Shown piece by piece: positions 44,838-54,986 of a stretch of 64,000 nt of DNA. Source of the DNA: Acidobacteriota bacterium (GTDB lineage: Bacteria > Zixibacteria > MSB-5A5 > GN15 > FEB-12); NCBI GenBank assembly GCA_035529075.1, contig DATKXK010000016.1, positions 52,796 to 116,795 of the forward strand, read 5' to 3'. Every line of letters starts with the position of its first letter. The first letter of the stretch is position 1. The notes below the pieces were generated by a model. That model searched no databases. It saw only the letters and a list, made by a program, of their open reading frames with translations, and was not told the DNA's origin. A program made the translations under genes and the position numbers.

Positions 44838-45807
44838 TGAGACAGTTGTGGGCTAATTATAACATACTTCGAAGCGCCTCGTAAGGGGTTTTTCCATCAA
44901 AGGCGCCGTGGGGTCGATCATAATTGTAAAATCGTTCCCATTCCGCCAGTTTCTTGTTCAAGTCGACATCGTCAGTGTAAGTCAATAGCTGATAGAACTC
45001 TTCACCATCGGATCGGTGGGATCTCTCGACTTTACCGTTAAGTTGGGGCGAACGTGGCTTGATATATACATGACGCATTCCTTTATCTTCAACGTGCCAA
45101 TGGAACAGAGCCTGGAACTCGTGGCCCCGATCAGTACGGACCGTATGGATGCGAAAGGGAAACTTCTCGATTACATAGTCAACGAAATGTATGGCATTCT
45201 TCTGAGTATGACGCCGGTATATCTTCAACGCCCGTACCCGAGTAGCATCGTCGATAGCGGTGTACTGGAAGCGTCGGATCTTCTTGCCATCAGGCGCTGT
45301 CAGGGAGAGAATCTTCACGTCCACTTGGATATGATGCCCGGGGACCTGCTTCGCATAGCGACGGGTGTGCAGGGCACGGCAACCGACCCGATTGGGGAAT
45401 CGGCTCAGCCCATGACGCACGAGAATCCGGTAAACGCTGGAGAAGGCGATCCGCATTCCGTGATACCTTTCCATTTACCAGACGATTCGCTGTGGCCCGA
45501 GGTGGTACTTTGTACGCAGTTCCAGCACTTCATCTACGGTTTCCTGCCCGATCGCCCTTGGGTGCTTCTTAGCTATCGGTTGCTTCCGCACCAAGCCTGC
45601 TTCGCCTTCGGCGTCGTAGGCCTTCTTCCAGTGATAATAGGATGCTCGCGGCATCGCAAACGCACGGCAGGCTTTGGCAACGTTTCCCCACCCCTCCGCA
45701 TACTTGAAAACAGCCAGCCTCCGCTGCAAATCCAAATAATCTCGTGCCTCTTTGCTCATAAGCAAAACCTCCTCAAATCACTCTTAGTCTACGTAAGGAG
45801 TGTCTCA
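44838..45807 (-). mobile_element. IS481-like insertion sequence, disrupted
   Basis: The element is about 970 bases. Its ends share TGAGACA (44838-44844) with the inverse TGTCTCA (45801-45807), and further matches follow loosely. It contains a single transposase frame broken by a stop codon. No clear target duplication was found, so exact ends are tentative. Confidence 0.7.
44857..45765 (-). pseudogene. IS481-family transposase broken by an in-frame stop
   Basis: Two open segments of 96 and 205 codons lie in the same frame and are separated by a single TAA at 45475-45477 in the context TGG-TAA-ATG; the codon before the stop is the end of GPQRIVW, which in intact relatives usually continues with an aromatic residue. 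The DDE catalytic residues are present downstream: D in IQVDVKIL, D in VRTDRGHEF and E in LNGKVERSH. A helix-turn-helix occupies the N-terminus. A nonsense change is therefore the simplest explanation; the second segment could still start at the adjacent ATG. Confidence 0.82.
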
Positions 45808-45873
45808 TGAGGTATGGTATACCTACATAGTAGGTGAGCGAGTAAGGTTATACATGGGCAATCGGCAACTGAA

Positions 45874-46602
45874 TTACTCCAACCGCCACTTGTCCATTTT
45901 CATCTCGGCTGTGAATTCTCTGACAAAACTGAAATCCTCATCCGATGGCATTTCGCCACGAACGGGGTGCATTACGGCATTGCGAATTCGATTAAGTCTG
46001 TTGAAGCTCCTCTTTAGACCGGGCTTATCTCTTGCGATGTTGCTCGGCAAGACCAGTGAGAACGTGCTCCGTTGCTTTTCGAGAATTTGGAGTAGATGAA
46101 TCAGATTAGTATAGCAGTATGGGTCATCTGCCGGTTCGTCATCCTCTTCGAGGCGTACGACACATTCTTTTCGTACCTTGACTGGTACACCGGAGCGCCA
46201 CCAGTTATCTTCGCCGAAATCTTTTACGAGCACTCGCTTGATTGCTCGGTGTAGGAACACTTCAAATTCGCGAATCAGGGCATACATGTCGCCAAGGTAC
46301 TCATGACGAGACCTGAGGTAGAATTCAATCTCCTCTTTGCTGATCTGGAGACCATTTTTCTCAAGGTGCTGACTGATCCGGTATGGAACCGTAATTCCGC
46401 TTGTCGAAATAAAATCTTCTATGGCATCTCGGATCGGCGCATCGATGGAAAAGACAATGTCCGAATGGCTAATGGTGCCATCCCCTATCTTTGTGTATAG
46501 ATAGCCTTTTACCGAGGCAACAGTGATTCCCATCTCAGCTGCTATTCTGCTCGGAGAGTTACCTTTTCTGAGTAAGTCAGCTGCTTGGTCCGCTCGGGCC
46601 AT
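45874..46602 (-). CDS. HEPN-domain protein, Swt1-like, with HTH N-terminus
   Basis: The 242-aa product has an N-terminal helix-turn-helix (NSPSRIAAEMGITVASVKGYLY) and a C-terminal HEPN-like domain from about residue 110 (YALIREFEVFLHRAIKRVLVKDFGEDNWW) to NRLNRIRNAVMHPVRG. The R-N-x3-H motif (RNAVMH) is the catalytic signature of HEPN ribonucleases. The pattern is closest to the Swt1-type HEPN seen in defence gene neighbourhoods. It follows the methylase on the same strand, so it may be an RNase effector or toxin, an inference from context. Confidence 0.72.
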   Translation of the reverse strand: MARADQAADLLRKGNSPSRIAAEMGITVASVKGYLYTKIGDGTISHSDIVFSIDAPIRDAIEDFISTSGITVPYRISQHLEKNGLQISKEEIEFYLRSRHEYLGDMYALIREFEVFLHRAIKRVLVKDFGEDNWWRSGVPVKVRKECVVRLEEDDEPADDPYCYTNLIHLLQILEKQRSTFSLVLPSNIARDKPGLKRSFNRLNRIRNAVMHPVRGEMPSDEDFSFVREFTAEMKMDKWRLE

Positions 46603-46630
46603 GATTACCCACCTCTAATACAGTTTGTTC

Positions 46631-46913
46631 TCATCCGAGACTTTTGGCTTTGTCGAGTCTTCGGGCTACAAGATCAGCTACAGCCTCGTAGACAGCGTCT
46701 CGCCGTACAGAATCCGGCAACCCCGCAAATCCTGGATCGTCCTCGAAGAGGATAATATTGGCCCCCCTGAGAAAAGGTGAAACGTTGCCAAGCGTTTTCG
46801 ATGGCCACTCTATCGGACAATTTGTCACTCCATCCACAATAGTCTGCTATGTCGTATAGCGGCGCTATGCAGAAGACTATCCATGCCAATACCCTTTGGG
46901 TCTTAAACCTCAC
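46631..46913 (-). pseudogene. Small gene frameshifted in a G6 tract
   Basis: Two overlapping frames join into one plausible protein of about 94 aa if one base is removed from the C6 run at 46762-46767 (G6 on the coding strand): the first half reads RVLAWIVFCIAPLYDIADYCGW to RFTFSQG, the second continues ANIILFEDDPGFAGLPDSVRRDAVYEAV. The start would be GTG 46913, directly after a stop codon. The single-base run change could be a real mutation, phase variation or a sequencing error. No function is recognised. Confidence 0.5.
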
Positions 46914-47014
46914 TCAAAAACTCCTACAAAAGCTAGTGGAAGTGAATTTCAACCTATCAAAACCGTCTAACCGGCTTTCAATCGATCACAAGAAGATCAG
47001 CCCTGCTAAACTCT

Positions 47015-50000
47015 TCAATGGAATGCACCTGGCCAGCCACCATGCTTTTGAATCACGTCATCGATTTCGGCCATAAGGCCAATAGTCTCGCTTATCGCGA
47101 CAACGATGCGGTGGTAATGCGTAATGTCGTCGGAGGAGAGCGTCCGGCCCTTGCGGTCCTTGAGCCATTTCTGGCAGACCTGGTAGCCGCCGATGCAGAA
47201 GGCCCAGACGTTCTCCTGGACGCCGCGGAAGCCTTCGCTCTGGGCCTTGTCGGTCCAGACGGTCTCGTCGGAGTACGTGATCTTCTCGACCTCGGGGTTC
47301 TTGCTGCCGATCCACTTGGTGATGTGCTTGTCAAGTTTCGGCGATTCCATCAGGTGCAGCGCGACGAGTTCGCCGCCCAGTTTCGCCAGGGCGCGGAAGA
47401 GGTTGAGGCTGGATGTGAGCGGAAGGCGCGGGAAGTCGCGGCTCAAGAATTCACGATAGCGAAGCCTGTAACTGGGGGAGTGCAGGACAGCAACAAGGTA
47501 GCTAAAGACATCTTCCGGTCCAAATGTCGCTTTGAGGTCTCCTCTGCCGAATGGGACGAACGCAAGCTGTACAGACGCAGAAATACTTCTTAGAAAATCT
47601 GGAGCTATGTTGCTTTCTAGCGCCAGTTCCGATGTGCGGTTTCGTGATCTGGCGAAAAGGGGCCCGTCAAGATCGGAGGACGACTGATACAGGGGGAAGA
47701 TAAAACCGTTGTTCGAAGTCTTCGCCGAAAGACAAATCACCTCAGACATATGCCGACATACAAGAACGTGATGGAAGCTCTCTCCCTTTGTCATCCGCGT
47801 CGTCACAAGACCGAGGTTCTGCCCGGACAGCATCAGTCGTGTCACATCGGCAACGGGCCATCCCACGAACCCTCTTGATCGGCCAGTGAAGTACGTGAAA
47901 CGGACATCAAAGGGCCGATAGAGAATCCTGATCACACGATCTCGGGTTATCCCGCAACTCCGTAGATCATCCTGTGCCCACTCAACCTTCCAGTCTCGCA
48001 CATCCTCCGGTAGATTATACTTCTTGCGAGCAGTTTCAGGTGGGATCCTGCTGAAGTCAGAGACTGTCCGATAGACATCCTCCGCTGTCCATCCGATCGT
48101 CAGTGCGTCCCGCTTCGTGATGATCCCACAATGCTGCACCGCGAAAACATCTGTAACACGCCAGCCAGCTTCATATTCCGCCTGATTAGTCACATCGACG
48201 GGGACGAAGAGATAGAAGGACGAACATGGCTGTAGCACCTCCCAGTCTGATTGAGAAATTGTCCCGCGACTAAGAAATGCATATTTGCGCGTTCTCGCGC
48301 CAAACAAGTCGGCATGTCTCACCACGCCAGCGCCGGGGCTGACGGCGCGGGAGAAGATACCGATAGCGACACCTTGTTGGATGTCGAAGACGTTCTCGTC
48401 TCCGCCGCCTTGCGCGCCCGTTTCGCCGCGCTTGGTGCTGCCGTGTAGGTCTAGGAGATATAGGTTGCCATACGCAAGACCCAACTGCTGTCTCATTCCC
48501 CGCAGAGTTGGGTTATCGAGATACCCGTTGTTCGTGATATAGCCGTGAAGTCCCAGCCCCGACCGAACTATGAGATGCTGACTCAACCGCATGAACTTGA
48601 TGTAGTCGTCCTGAAGCCAGACCGTCTTTTCTCCCATAGGAGCACCATCAAGACAGTAGTAATCCGAGGTGTCAGCGGCGCCATCACCACGCCCATGCAG
48701 AAGCGCATCGATCCACTCATTGAAGTTCGTTGACAGTTTCGAGTAGGGAGGATTGCCCACGATCACGGTGAATCGCTTGTTCCGCTTCACTCCACTCACG
48801 GCCTGAGCCTCGTGGGCCAGCGCGGGAAAGATGCCCTCCAGCACGCCCTGTCTGTTGTCCCCGGCCGGCTCAAGCGAGTTGGTCAGGTAGATGTGAGCGC
48901 GGTCGGTGTACATGAACTGGAAGTCGGGCTGGCCGAGCCGGGCGTTGATCTCCTGGAGCTTCAGCGCCAGCTTCATGTGGGCAATGGTGTATGGGGCCAT
49001 CATCAGTTCGTAGCCGTAGAGACGCGGGAGCAGGTTCTTGGGCACGTACTCGTTCCAGAGCTTAGAAATCTCGGCGGGCTTCCTTCCAAGATCTGTCCAC
49101 TTCGTTTTCAGTTGCGTGAAGATAACTTCTATCACCTCCACAAGGAAGGTCGCCGTTCCGGTGGCTGGGTCGAGGATCAAGACGAAGGGATCGCCGGGCT
49201 TCGCACCCTCGGGGATCTTGAGGTCCTTGTTTCGCTTCACCATCTCGCCCCACGTGGTCGTGTCAGCGAGTCCGTCTTCGAGGCCAAATTCAGTCTGCAG
49301 GAGTTCATGAACGCTGCGGACGATGTAGGAAACGACGGGCTGCGGAGTGAAGAATACGCCGCGCTGCACCTTCTTCTTCTTGTCGTAAGCCTTCAGGAAA
49401 TGCTCGTAGAAGTGAATGACAGGATCCTCGTTACGCGTCCGGTTCCCGAAGTCGGATTTCACAGCTTCGGCATTAGCTTGGTTCAGGAGGTCAACTACAT
49501 CCTGAATACCGAGTTCGTCGAAATCGAAGGCGCCCTTCTTGCGCCCTGCAACGGCGAGCAATTCCCCCAGTAGCTCCCGCAGGAAAGGATTGGTCGGGGG
49601 AATCATTTCCACCAGGCTCTTGATGGAGATGCCGCCCTTGCTGGAGAATCGGGCAGCAAGCAGACCATAGGAGATGGTCTGGGCGATCACGTCTGCGAAG
49701 TCGTGCTCGCTAAGGTCATGGATGAGGGCAGTCTTGAACGCGGCATAGAGCCGGCGCATGGGGCCTCGCTCGGACTCTCGGGAAAGAATGGCGTCGACCC
49801 GTTTGCGGATAGAGGTTGCCAGTTTCGCAAGCTCCTCAACGAGTGCCTGGGTAGTGCTGATGACCTCCTGGTGCCGGAGTGTGAAAACGCTGGACCACTG
49901 GTCGCGCCAGTCGGCTAGATCGTCAGGGTTGTCCGGCCAGCGGAGTTTCTCGGTCAGGGTTCGGTGGGCGTCCGCCAGGTGCAAGACCGTGTCCCCGCCG

Positions 50001-50467
50001 TCCCATCCGAGAACCTTAAGTACGGGTAGATCGCCACCGTTTCCGGCATCCTGTGCAAAGTGAGCGAACGTGATAGCCCTATCATTGTCCTCGCCATAGG
50101 CAGAAATGAAGAGCAAGTCGCTGGCGTGCCAGGTGCGCTGGCTGGCTTTCTTGGCGGAGGCGCGCTTCTTGATGACCAGATGTCCGAGAATGCGGCGGAG
50201 TATTACTACGGGGAGGCGCTTCTTTTCGAAATTGATCCAAAAAATACCCCACGGTTGGTTCGCTTCCATTGGTCGGAGTTGCTTGATTTCCTTTATCCCA
50301 ACTGCCTGGCCTGGCGCAATGCCAAGTTCATCCGGAGAGTAATCGAAGGTGAGGTCTTCCTCGACCATACTTTGCTCCATTGGCCACCCCAGCTCATCCC
50401 GCAAGTACGCAATAAGTGATGGCAAAGTCCTGATTCCGCGGAGGCGCTCTAATTCCGATCTACTCAT
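47015..50467 (-). CDS. Type ISP/IIG-like N6-adenine DNA methylase
   Basis: The 1150-aa product has a SAM-binding motif ILDPATGTATFLVEV (about residues 430-445) and the catalytic NPPY motif in VIVGNPPYSKLSTNF (about residue 575), as in N6-adenine methylases of the gamma class. The C-terminal 450 residues (EAGWRVTDVFAVQHCGIITKRD to FDVRFTYFTGRSRGFVGWP) match the specificity domain pattern of type ISP (LlaBIII-like) enzymes. An N-terminal domain of about 230 residues precedes the helical middle. No nuclease motif was seen in this chain; the partner helicase, 3 bases upstream, may supply it. Confidence 0.85.
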   Translation of the reverse strand: MSRSELERLRGIRTLPSLIAYLRDELGWPMEQSMVEEDLTFDYSPDELGIAPGQAVGIKEIKQLRPMEANQPWGIFWINFEKKRLPVVILRRILGHLVIKKRASAKKASQRTWHASDLLFISAYGEDNDRAITFAHFAQDAGNGGDLPVLKVLGWDGGDTVLHLADAHRTLTEKLRWPDNPDDLADWRDQWSSVFTLRHQEVISTTQALVEELAKLATSIRKRVDAILSRESERGPMRRLYAAFKTALIHDLSEHDFADVIAQTISYGLLAARFSSKGGISIKSLVEMIPPTNPFLRELLGELLAVAGRKKGAFDFDELGIQDVVDLLNQANAEAVKSDFGNRTRNEDPVIHFYEHFLKAYDKKKKVQRGVFFTPQPVVSYIVRSVHELLQTEFGLEDGLADTTTWGEMVKRNKDLKIPEGAKPGDPFVLILDPATGTATFLVEVIEVIFTQLKTKWTDLGRKPAEISKLWNEYVPKNLLPRLYGYELMMAPYTIAHMKLALKLQEINARLGQPDFQFMYTDRAHIYLTNSLEPAGDNRQGVLEGIFPALAHEAQAVSGVKRNKRFTVIVGNPPYSKLSTNFNEWIDALLHGRGDGAADTSDYYCLDGAPMGEKTVWLQDDYIKFMRLSQHLIVRSGLGLHGYITNNGYLDNPTLRGMRQQLGLAYGNLYLLDLHGSTKRGETGAQGGGDENVFDIQQGVAIGIFSRAVSPGAGVVRHADLFGARTRKYAFLSRGTISQSDWEVLQPCSSFYLFVPVDVTNQAEYEAGWRVTDVFAVQHCGIITKRDALTIGWTAEDVYRTVSDFSRIPPETARKKYNLPEDVRDWKVEWAQDDLRSCGITRDRVIRILYRPFDVRFTYFTGRSRGFVGWPVADVTRLMLSGQNLGLVTTRMTKGESFHHVLVCRHMSEVICLSAKTSNNGFIFPLYQSSSDLDGPLFARSRNRTSELALESNIAPDFLRSISASVQLAFVPFGRGDLKATFGPEDVFSYLVAVLHSPSYRLRYREFLSRDFPRLPLTSSLNLFRALAKLGGELVALHLMESPKLDKHITKWIGSKNPEVEKITYSDETVWTDKAQSEGFRGVQENVWAFCIGGYQVCQKWLKDRKGRTLSSDDITHYHRIVVAISETIGLMAEIDDVIQKHGGWPGAFH

Positions 50468-50470
50468 ACG

Positions 50471-53400
50471 TCAGCATAGCTCCATCCAGGCCAGGAGGGT
50501 CGGTTTGACCCCGAGAGGGGCCTGACCCTTCTTGAGGTACGTGTTCTTGATGTGCTTGTCTATCGTGCCCCGTATTTCACTAAGCGATTTCTGCTGCATG
50601 GAAGTCTTACGCGCCGTCCGGGTTGTTGAGCGGATCAGATCGACCATAGCAGTAGGATCCTCCTCTATGCCCTCCGTTTTACAATCGTAGAGGTACCATC
50701 GACAGTTTCCGGCCTCACGCGTCCATTCTCCTTTCTCTGCATCACGGGCGGGGATAGAATAACACAGGAACACGGCGCTGGCGTCCTCTGTGGGGTGAGA
50801 TTTGCCGCTAAAGACCTTCAGAGGCAATCCATCCAACTGTTCAGCCAAGCCCGGGTGATTTCGCAGCAGCCTTTGATACTCGAGAAACATCTTTTCTGTG
50901 GATGTGACCTCACCCTCGTAGGCGTGATCGAAATCCCTCAGGGCATCATAATCATCGTCCGGGGTTATAAGCTTCTTTCCCTCGATCCCGAACACCTTCG
51001 AAATCCGGAGCGTCTTTTTCGATACCTTGTTATAGAGGTTGAGAAGCCGGTCGAGGTCATCCGGCGGCAAAAAGTTCCAGATATGGACCTGCCGGGGATC
51101 ATCGATCTGGTCAGGGCGGTCTCGCAAAATCCGGTTTTCTATAGTGCGGTCCAGTCGTCTGTCAACACGGCCGATGCGCTGCATGAGACGTACCGGATTC
51201 CAGTGGAGGTCGTAATTTACGATACAGCTGGCGTCCTGGAGATTCAGGCCTTCCGAGAGAACGTCGGTCGATACCAGAACACGAATCTCATTATCCCCGA
51301 GTCGTTCGATGGCGTCAGCGAGTAACTTGTTATAGTAGGGTGCAAAGGCCTTGATGATTTGCCCTCTATCTCTCTTGGTACCGCTGTCGACCTCCTGCAG
51401 TGGCCCAATTCCCCTAGCGTGCAACTCCCGCCCGAGGTATCTGGCCGTATCTATGTATTCGGAAAAGATCAGGACTTTGTGCTTTTTCAATCTCTTGTCT
51501 CGTTTGATAACGGAAACAAGAGCCCGCAATTTGTCATCGTTCTTCGGTGTAAAACTCTTCAGTTCTTCGAGGAATTCGGCAAGGAGATCGAGATCCAGAA
51601 GAGTATCTTTGATGATCTTTGCGACATCGTATTCTTTCGGGTCCAGATCCTCGAACAGCTCCAGCAATTCTTCGGGGATAACATCATCCTCGAAGTCCTC
51701 TTCTTCGATTGCACCGCGCTCAATCTGATGATCCCGGATTCTTTGTATAAGAGCGCTGTGACTGACCTGCCAGCGTTCTGAGTCCGGCGGCTCATGTTTC
51801 TGCACAAAGGCCAGAAGTTTGAGCAGGAGGGCCTCACAGGTGGCCTGGAATGCGACGGCCGAACTCTCGAACCGCTTCAGCAATTGAGTCCTGATGAGGC
51901 CGACCACCTGTTTCTGCCGTCCGTGCTCCATGGGATCAATAGCTTCGTCTTTCCCCCGATAGTAGGCCAGAGGATAGTAAACCCCCAGTCTGAGCAGAGG
52001 ACGGTTCCGGCTCATAGCCTTCTCGATGCAGTCCAGAAGAGAACCATATGTCTTGGTCAGAGAATACGCGACGACCTTGGGTGCTTTGCGCTCGGGGAAA
52101 AGGATTTCGCGCCCGCGGTGTTGCTTCTGGCTTTCCCGAACATAAGCCCGGCTTCGCTGGACAACAAGAGCCCGGAACAAGTCGTCCTTGGCCAGGACCT
52201 CCTCGGCCTCTTTCAACGTGATGCCACCGGCGTCGTACGGGTTGCCGTCGATAACCTTCTCCAGGGCCTTTTCCATTTTCCTGAAGTGTCCCGAAAGGCT
52301 GTGAATCCCGAGAGGTGCCTCTTTGAAATGGTCACCCTCTTTGCGCGAGAACAACTCAATCAGGTGCTGCAGATCCGGGAGCTTGTTGTTTATTGGCGTT
52401 GCGGTGAGAAGGAATACTTGCTTTCCTTCGGCCATCTCGAAGAGTCTTCTGCTGCGAGCGGCAGCCTGATTGCGGAAATGATGGGCCTCATCGATAACGA
52501 TAGCATCGACTACCCGTGCGATTCTGTCCATGCGCTCCTGGTAAATGCCCTCGCGAAGCAGATCCGTATGGTTATAGGTGGCGAGGTTGCTGAAATCGCC
52601 GGACTGGTCGGGTAGGTACCGGCGCAGATCGTCTTCCCAAACCGGTCCGCGCGCAGATTTGGGCACGAAGAGCGCAACCTTCTTGCGGTCGTGTAGGAGT
52701 CTCTCAATCACCATCAGCCCGATATATGTCTTACCCAGACCCACTCCATCACAGAGGAGAGCCCCGCCATGGCTTTTGGCGATCTTCATGAGGGCGCGAT
52801 AACCATCCTTTTGGTACTGGTCCAGTATAGGGTAGACCTGTGATTCTTCGAGTTCCCACTCACCGATAGTCATCTCATGACCGCGATAAAATTCGTGGAG
52901 CGATTTGGCGTAGACCTGGAACGGAGTGTATTGACGGATGTGGCGTTCAATGACCCTTAGGACTTCCTCGGACACATCCTCGGCCTTACCCCAGTGCTTC
53001 TCGAACCATTCCTGCAGCAAATCGACCTCACGGCGAATCTGAATATTCAATTCAACGTTTGTCGTGAGGCCCGGATGAGTGAAGTTGCTGGAACCCACGA
53101 GAGCGGATGACCCGATCACGGCCTGCTTGGCGTGGGTGATATAAGCCTTGGCGTGAAACTTGTCCTGTGTATAGATCCTGCAGGCTACTTGACCCTTGGC
53201 TATGGCATCTACCATCGCTGGCACACCGGTCAGGAAATCATTCGACTCCTTTTCCTTCTCAATGCTCTGGTCGAGGACAGTCTTTGCGGCTTCAATGCCT
53301 GCCAGGAGTGCCTTTTTGGTCCGCATTGACACCTGGTCACCCATGAGAATCCGCAACTTCTCGAGCTTCTGCCACTGACCGTCAAGGGCGAGCAACGCCC

Positions 53401-53695
53401 CAATTTCGAAGTAACCTGTTGCTATGTCGAACCGATTGGCGACGTCGGCCCATTCGTGCAGGTACTGCCTGACCTTCCAGTCGGAATCACTGTTATCGAC
53501 AATAAACAGGTCTCCGCCGGAGCGCTTCTTTGTGTCGCTTGTCACCTTGTGATCTGCCTTGGCCGCTTGTTTTTGGCTTCCCCTAACCGGTTTGTCCGTA
53601 TGCCAACGGTCAGTGTCAACCGGAAGACCCGCCCTATCTCCCGTCGCAGTACTTACGTCACTACCAATATAGGCTGTCAAGGCCCGCAAACGCAA
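50471..53695 (-). CDS. SNF2/HepA-like helicase with N-terminal PLD nuclease domain
   Basis: The 1074-aa product starts with about 80 unaligned residues, then a phospholipase D-like domain with one HKD-type motif (KFHAKAYITHAKQAVIGSSAL and VGSSNFTHPGL, about residues 180-215). A superfamily 2 helicase follows: Walker A LLCDGVGLGKTYIG, DEAH-type VIDEAHHFRN, TATPINN, and C-terminal motifs VSTDVLSEGLNLQDA and RLMQRIGRVDRR. One HKD motif per chain implies dimerisation for PLD chemistry. It is encoded 3 bases before the methylase, so the two proteins very probably form one restriction or defence system. Confidence 0.88.
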   Translation of the reverse strand: MRLRALTAYIGSDVSTATGDRAGLPVDTDRWHTDKPVRGSQKQAAKADHKVTSDTKKRSGGDLFIVDNSDSDWKVRQYLHEWADVANRFDIATGYFEIGALLALDGQWQKLEKLRILMGDQVSMRTKKALLAGIEAAKTVLDQSIEKEKESNDFLTGVPAMVDAIAKGQVACRIYTQDKFHAKAYITHAKQAVIGSSALVGSSNFTHPGLTTNVELNIQIRREVDLLQEWFEKHWGKAEDVSEEVLRVIERHIRQYTPFQVYAKSLHEFYRGHEMTIGEWELEESQVYPILDQYQKDGYRALMKIAKSHGGALLCDGVGLGKTYIGLMVIERLLHDRKKVALFVPKSARGPVWEDDLRRYLPDQSGDFSNLATYNHTDLLREGIYQERMDRIARVVDAIVIDEAHHFRNQAAARSRRLFEMAEGKQVFLLTATPINNKLPDLQHLIELFSRKEGDHFKEAPLGIHSLSGHFRKMEKALEKVIDGNPYDAGGITLKEAEEVLAKDDLFRALVVQRSRAYVRESQKQHRGREILFPERKAPKVVAYSLTKTYGSLLDCIEKAMSRNRPLLRLGVYYPLAYYRGKDEAIDPMEHGRQKQVVGLIRTQLLKRFESSAVAFQATCEALLLKLLAFVQKHEPPDSERWQVSHSALIQRIRDHQIERGAIEEEDFEDDVIPEELLELFEDLDPKEYDVAKIIKDTLLDLDLLAEFLEELKSFTPKNDDKLRALVSVIKRDKRLKKHKVLIFSEYIDTARYLGRELHARGIGPLQEVDSGTKRDRGQIIKAFAPYYNKLLADAIERLGDNEIRVLVSTDVLSEGLNLQDASCIVNYDLHWNPVRLMQRIGRVDRRLDRTIENRILRDRPDQIDDPRQVHIWNFLPPDDLDRLLNLYNKVSKKTLRISKVFGIEGKKLITPDDDYDALRDFDHAYEGEVTSTEKMFLEYQRLLRNHPGLAEQLDGLPLKVFSGKSHPTEDASAVFLCYSIPARDAEKGEWTREAGNCRWYLYDCKTEGIEEDPTAMVDLIRSTTRTARKTSMQQKSLSEIRGTIDKHIKNTYLKKGQAPLGVKPTLLAWMELC

Positions 53696-53847
53696 GCGGG
53701 ACTGTCACAAAAAAACCGGGATCGTCTAGACGGGAAATGTGAACGTGCTCGCAGGCTGTCCTGGAGAGCTGACGTTCTCCCAAAAAACTGGACCAATGTG
53801 AGCTTAAGGATTTCACTGTAAGCGGTTCTTGGAAGGAGGACGGCACA

Positions 53848-54114
53848 GTGAAGAAGAAGCGCTTCACAGAACAACAGATAGCTTATGCCCTGCGATTGGC
53901 CGAGCAGGGGACCCGGGTGGTGGAGATCTGTCGGAAGCTGGGCGTATCCGAGCCGACATTTTATGCTTGGAAGAAGAAGTATGCGGGGATGGGGGTTTCG
54001 GAGCTTAGGCGAGTCAAGCAGCTTGAGGAGGAGAACCGTCGGCTGAAGCAGGTGGTGGCGGATCTGACGCTGGACAAGCAGATGCTTCAGGAGGTGCTGT
54101 CAAAAAAGTTCTGA
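53848..54114 (+). CDS. IS3-family transposase OrfA
   Basis: The 88-aa product has a helix-turn-helix ([40 protein letters not shown]) followed by a leucine zipper-like coiled coil ([22 protein letters not shown]), the usual OrfA layout for DNA end recognition and dimerisation. The heptamer A6G at 54102-54108 near its end allows a -1 shift into OrfB; the OrfB frame is open across the site ([11 protein letters not shown]), so a fused OrfAB transposase can form. Confidence 0.93.
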   Translation: MKKKRFTEQQIAYALRLAEQGTRVVEICRKLGVSEPTFYAWKKKYAGMGVSELRRVKQLEEENRRLKQVVADLTLDKQMLQEVLSKKF

Positions 54115-54137
54115 AGCCCGCGCGCAAACGAGAGGCG

Positions 54138-54986
54138 GTGACATGTTTGACCGAAGGGTATGAAGCAAGTCATCGTCGGGCGTGTGGGCTCTTAGAGCTT
54201 GGCCGATCGACGTTTTACTACGTATCTCAGCGCAAGGACGATCGGGCAATACGTATGCGATTACGAGAGCTGGCCGCAGCCAGGCCACGGTTCGGTTACC
54301 GTCGACTGTATCTGCTGTTGCGAAGGGAGGGTTGGCGAATCAACCACAAGCGGGTGTATCGGCTCTACGGGGAGGAAGGTTTGAGTGTAAGAACCAAGAA
54401 GCGTCGCAAGCGGGCCAGCCACTGCCGGGTGGCGCCAGCACCTCCCTCAGCACCCAACCAGCGTTGGAGTATGGATTTCATCGCGGATACCCTCGACAAC
54501 GGGCGGCGTTTTCGGGCGTTAACGATCGTAGATGTGTTCACTCGGGAGTGCCTCGCAATCGAGGCTGACTTCTCGCTGCCTGCCCGCCGGGTTACGGCGG
54601 TTCTCAACCGTTTGGCGGCCACCCGGGGACTGGCCAGGATTATCACGGTCGACAACGGTTCGGAGTTCTTCTCCAAGGAGATGGACTCTTGGGCCTACCG
54701 CAACGGCGTACAGCTCGATTTCATCCGACCCGGCAAGCCGGTTGAGAACGCCTACATCGAAAGCTTCAACGGCCGGCTCAGAGACGAATGCCTCAATGCC
54801 GAGCTGTTCTTGACATTGGACGATGCCAGGTGCAAATTGGCTGAGTGGAAACAAGACTACAACAAGGTACGTCCGCACACCTCCCTGGGCGACATTCCTC
54901 CCTCGGAGTTCGCGGATCAATGGATTTCAAACCGACCGCAGAAAGTCGAAATCCTTAACCAAGAAGTGGTGCAGTTAACGGGGTGA
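54138..54986 (+). CDS. IS3-family transposase OrfB
   Basis: The 282-aa product is an rve-type integrase with the DDE residues in [21 protein letters not shown] and [14 protein letters not shown]. An HTH_21-like segment lies before the catalytic core ([27 protein letters not shown]). The GTG at 54138 allows separate translation, but the functional transposase is expected as the OrfAB fusion made by frameshifting at the upstream A6G. All parts look intact. Confidence 0.93.
   Translation: MTCLTEGYEASHRRACGLLELGRSTFYYVSQRKDDRAIRMRLRELAAARPRFGYRRLYLLLRREGWRINHKRVYRLYGEEGLSVRTKKRRKRASHCRVAPAPPSAPNQRWSMDFIADTLDNGRRFRALTIVDVFTRECLAIEADFSLPARRVTAVLNRLAATRGLARIITVDNGSEFFSKEMDSWAYRNGVQLDFIRPGKPVENAYIESFNGRLRDECLNAELFLTLDDARCKLAEWKQDYNKVRPHTSLGDIPPSEFADQWISNRPQKVEILNQEVVQLTG

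Noticed and set aside
44838..45807. Programmed frameshift or read-through transposase
   Set aside because: The two halves are in the same frame, split by one TAA with no slippery sequence, so a nonsense mutation is simpler.
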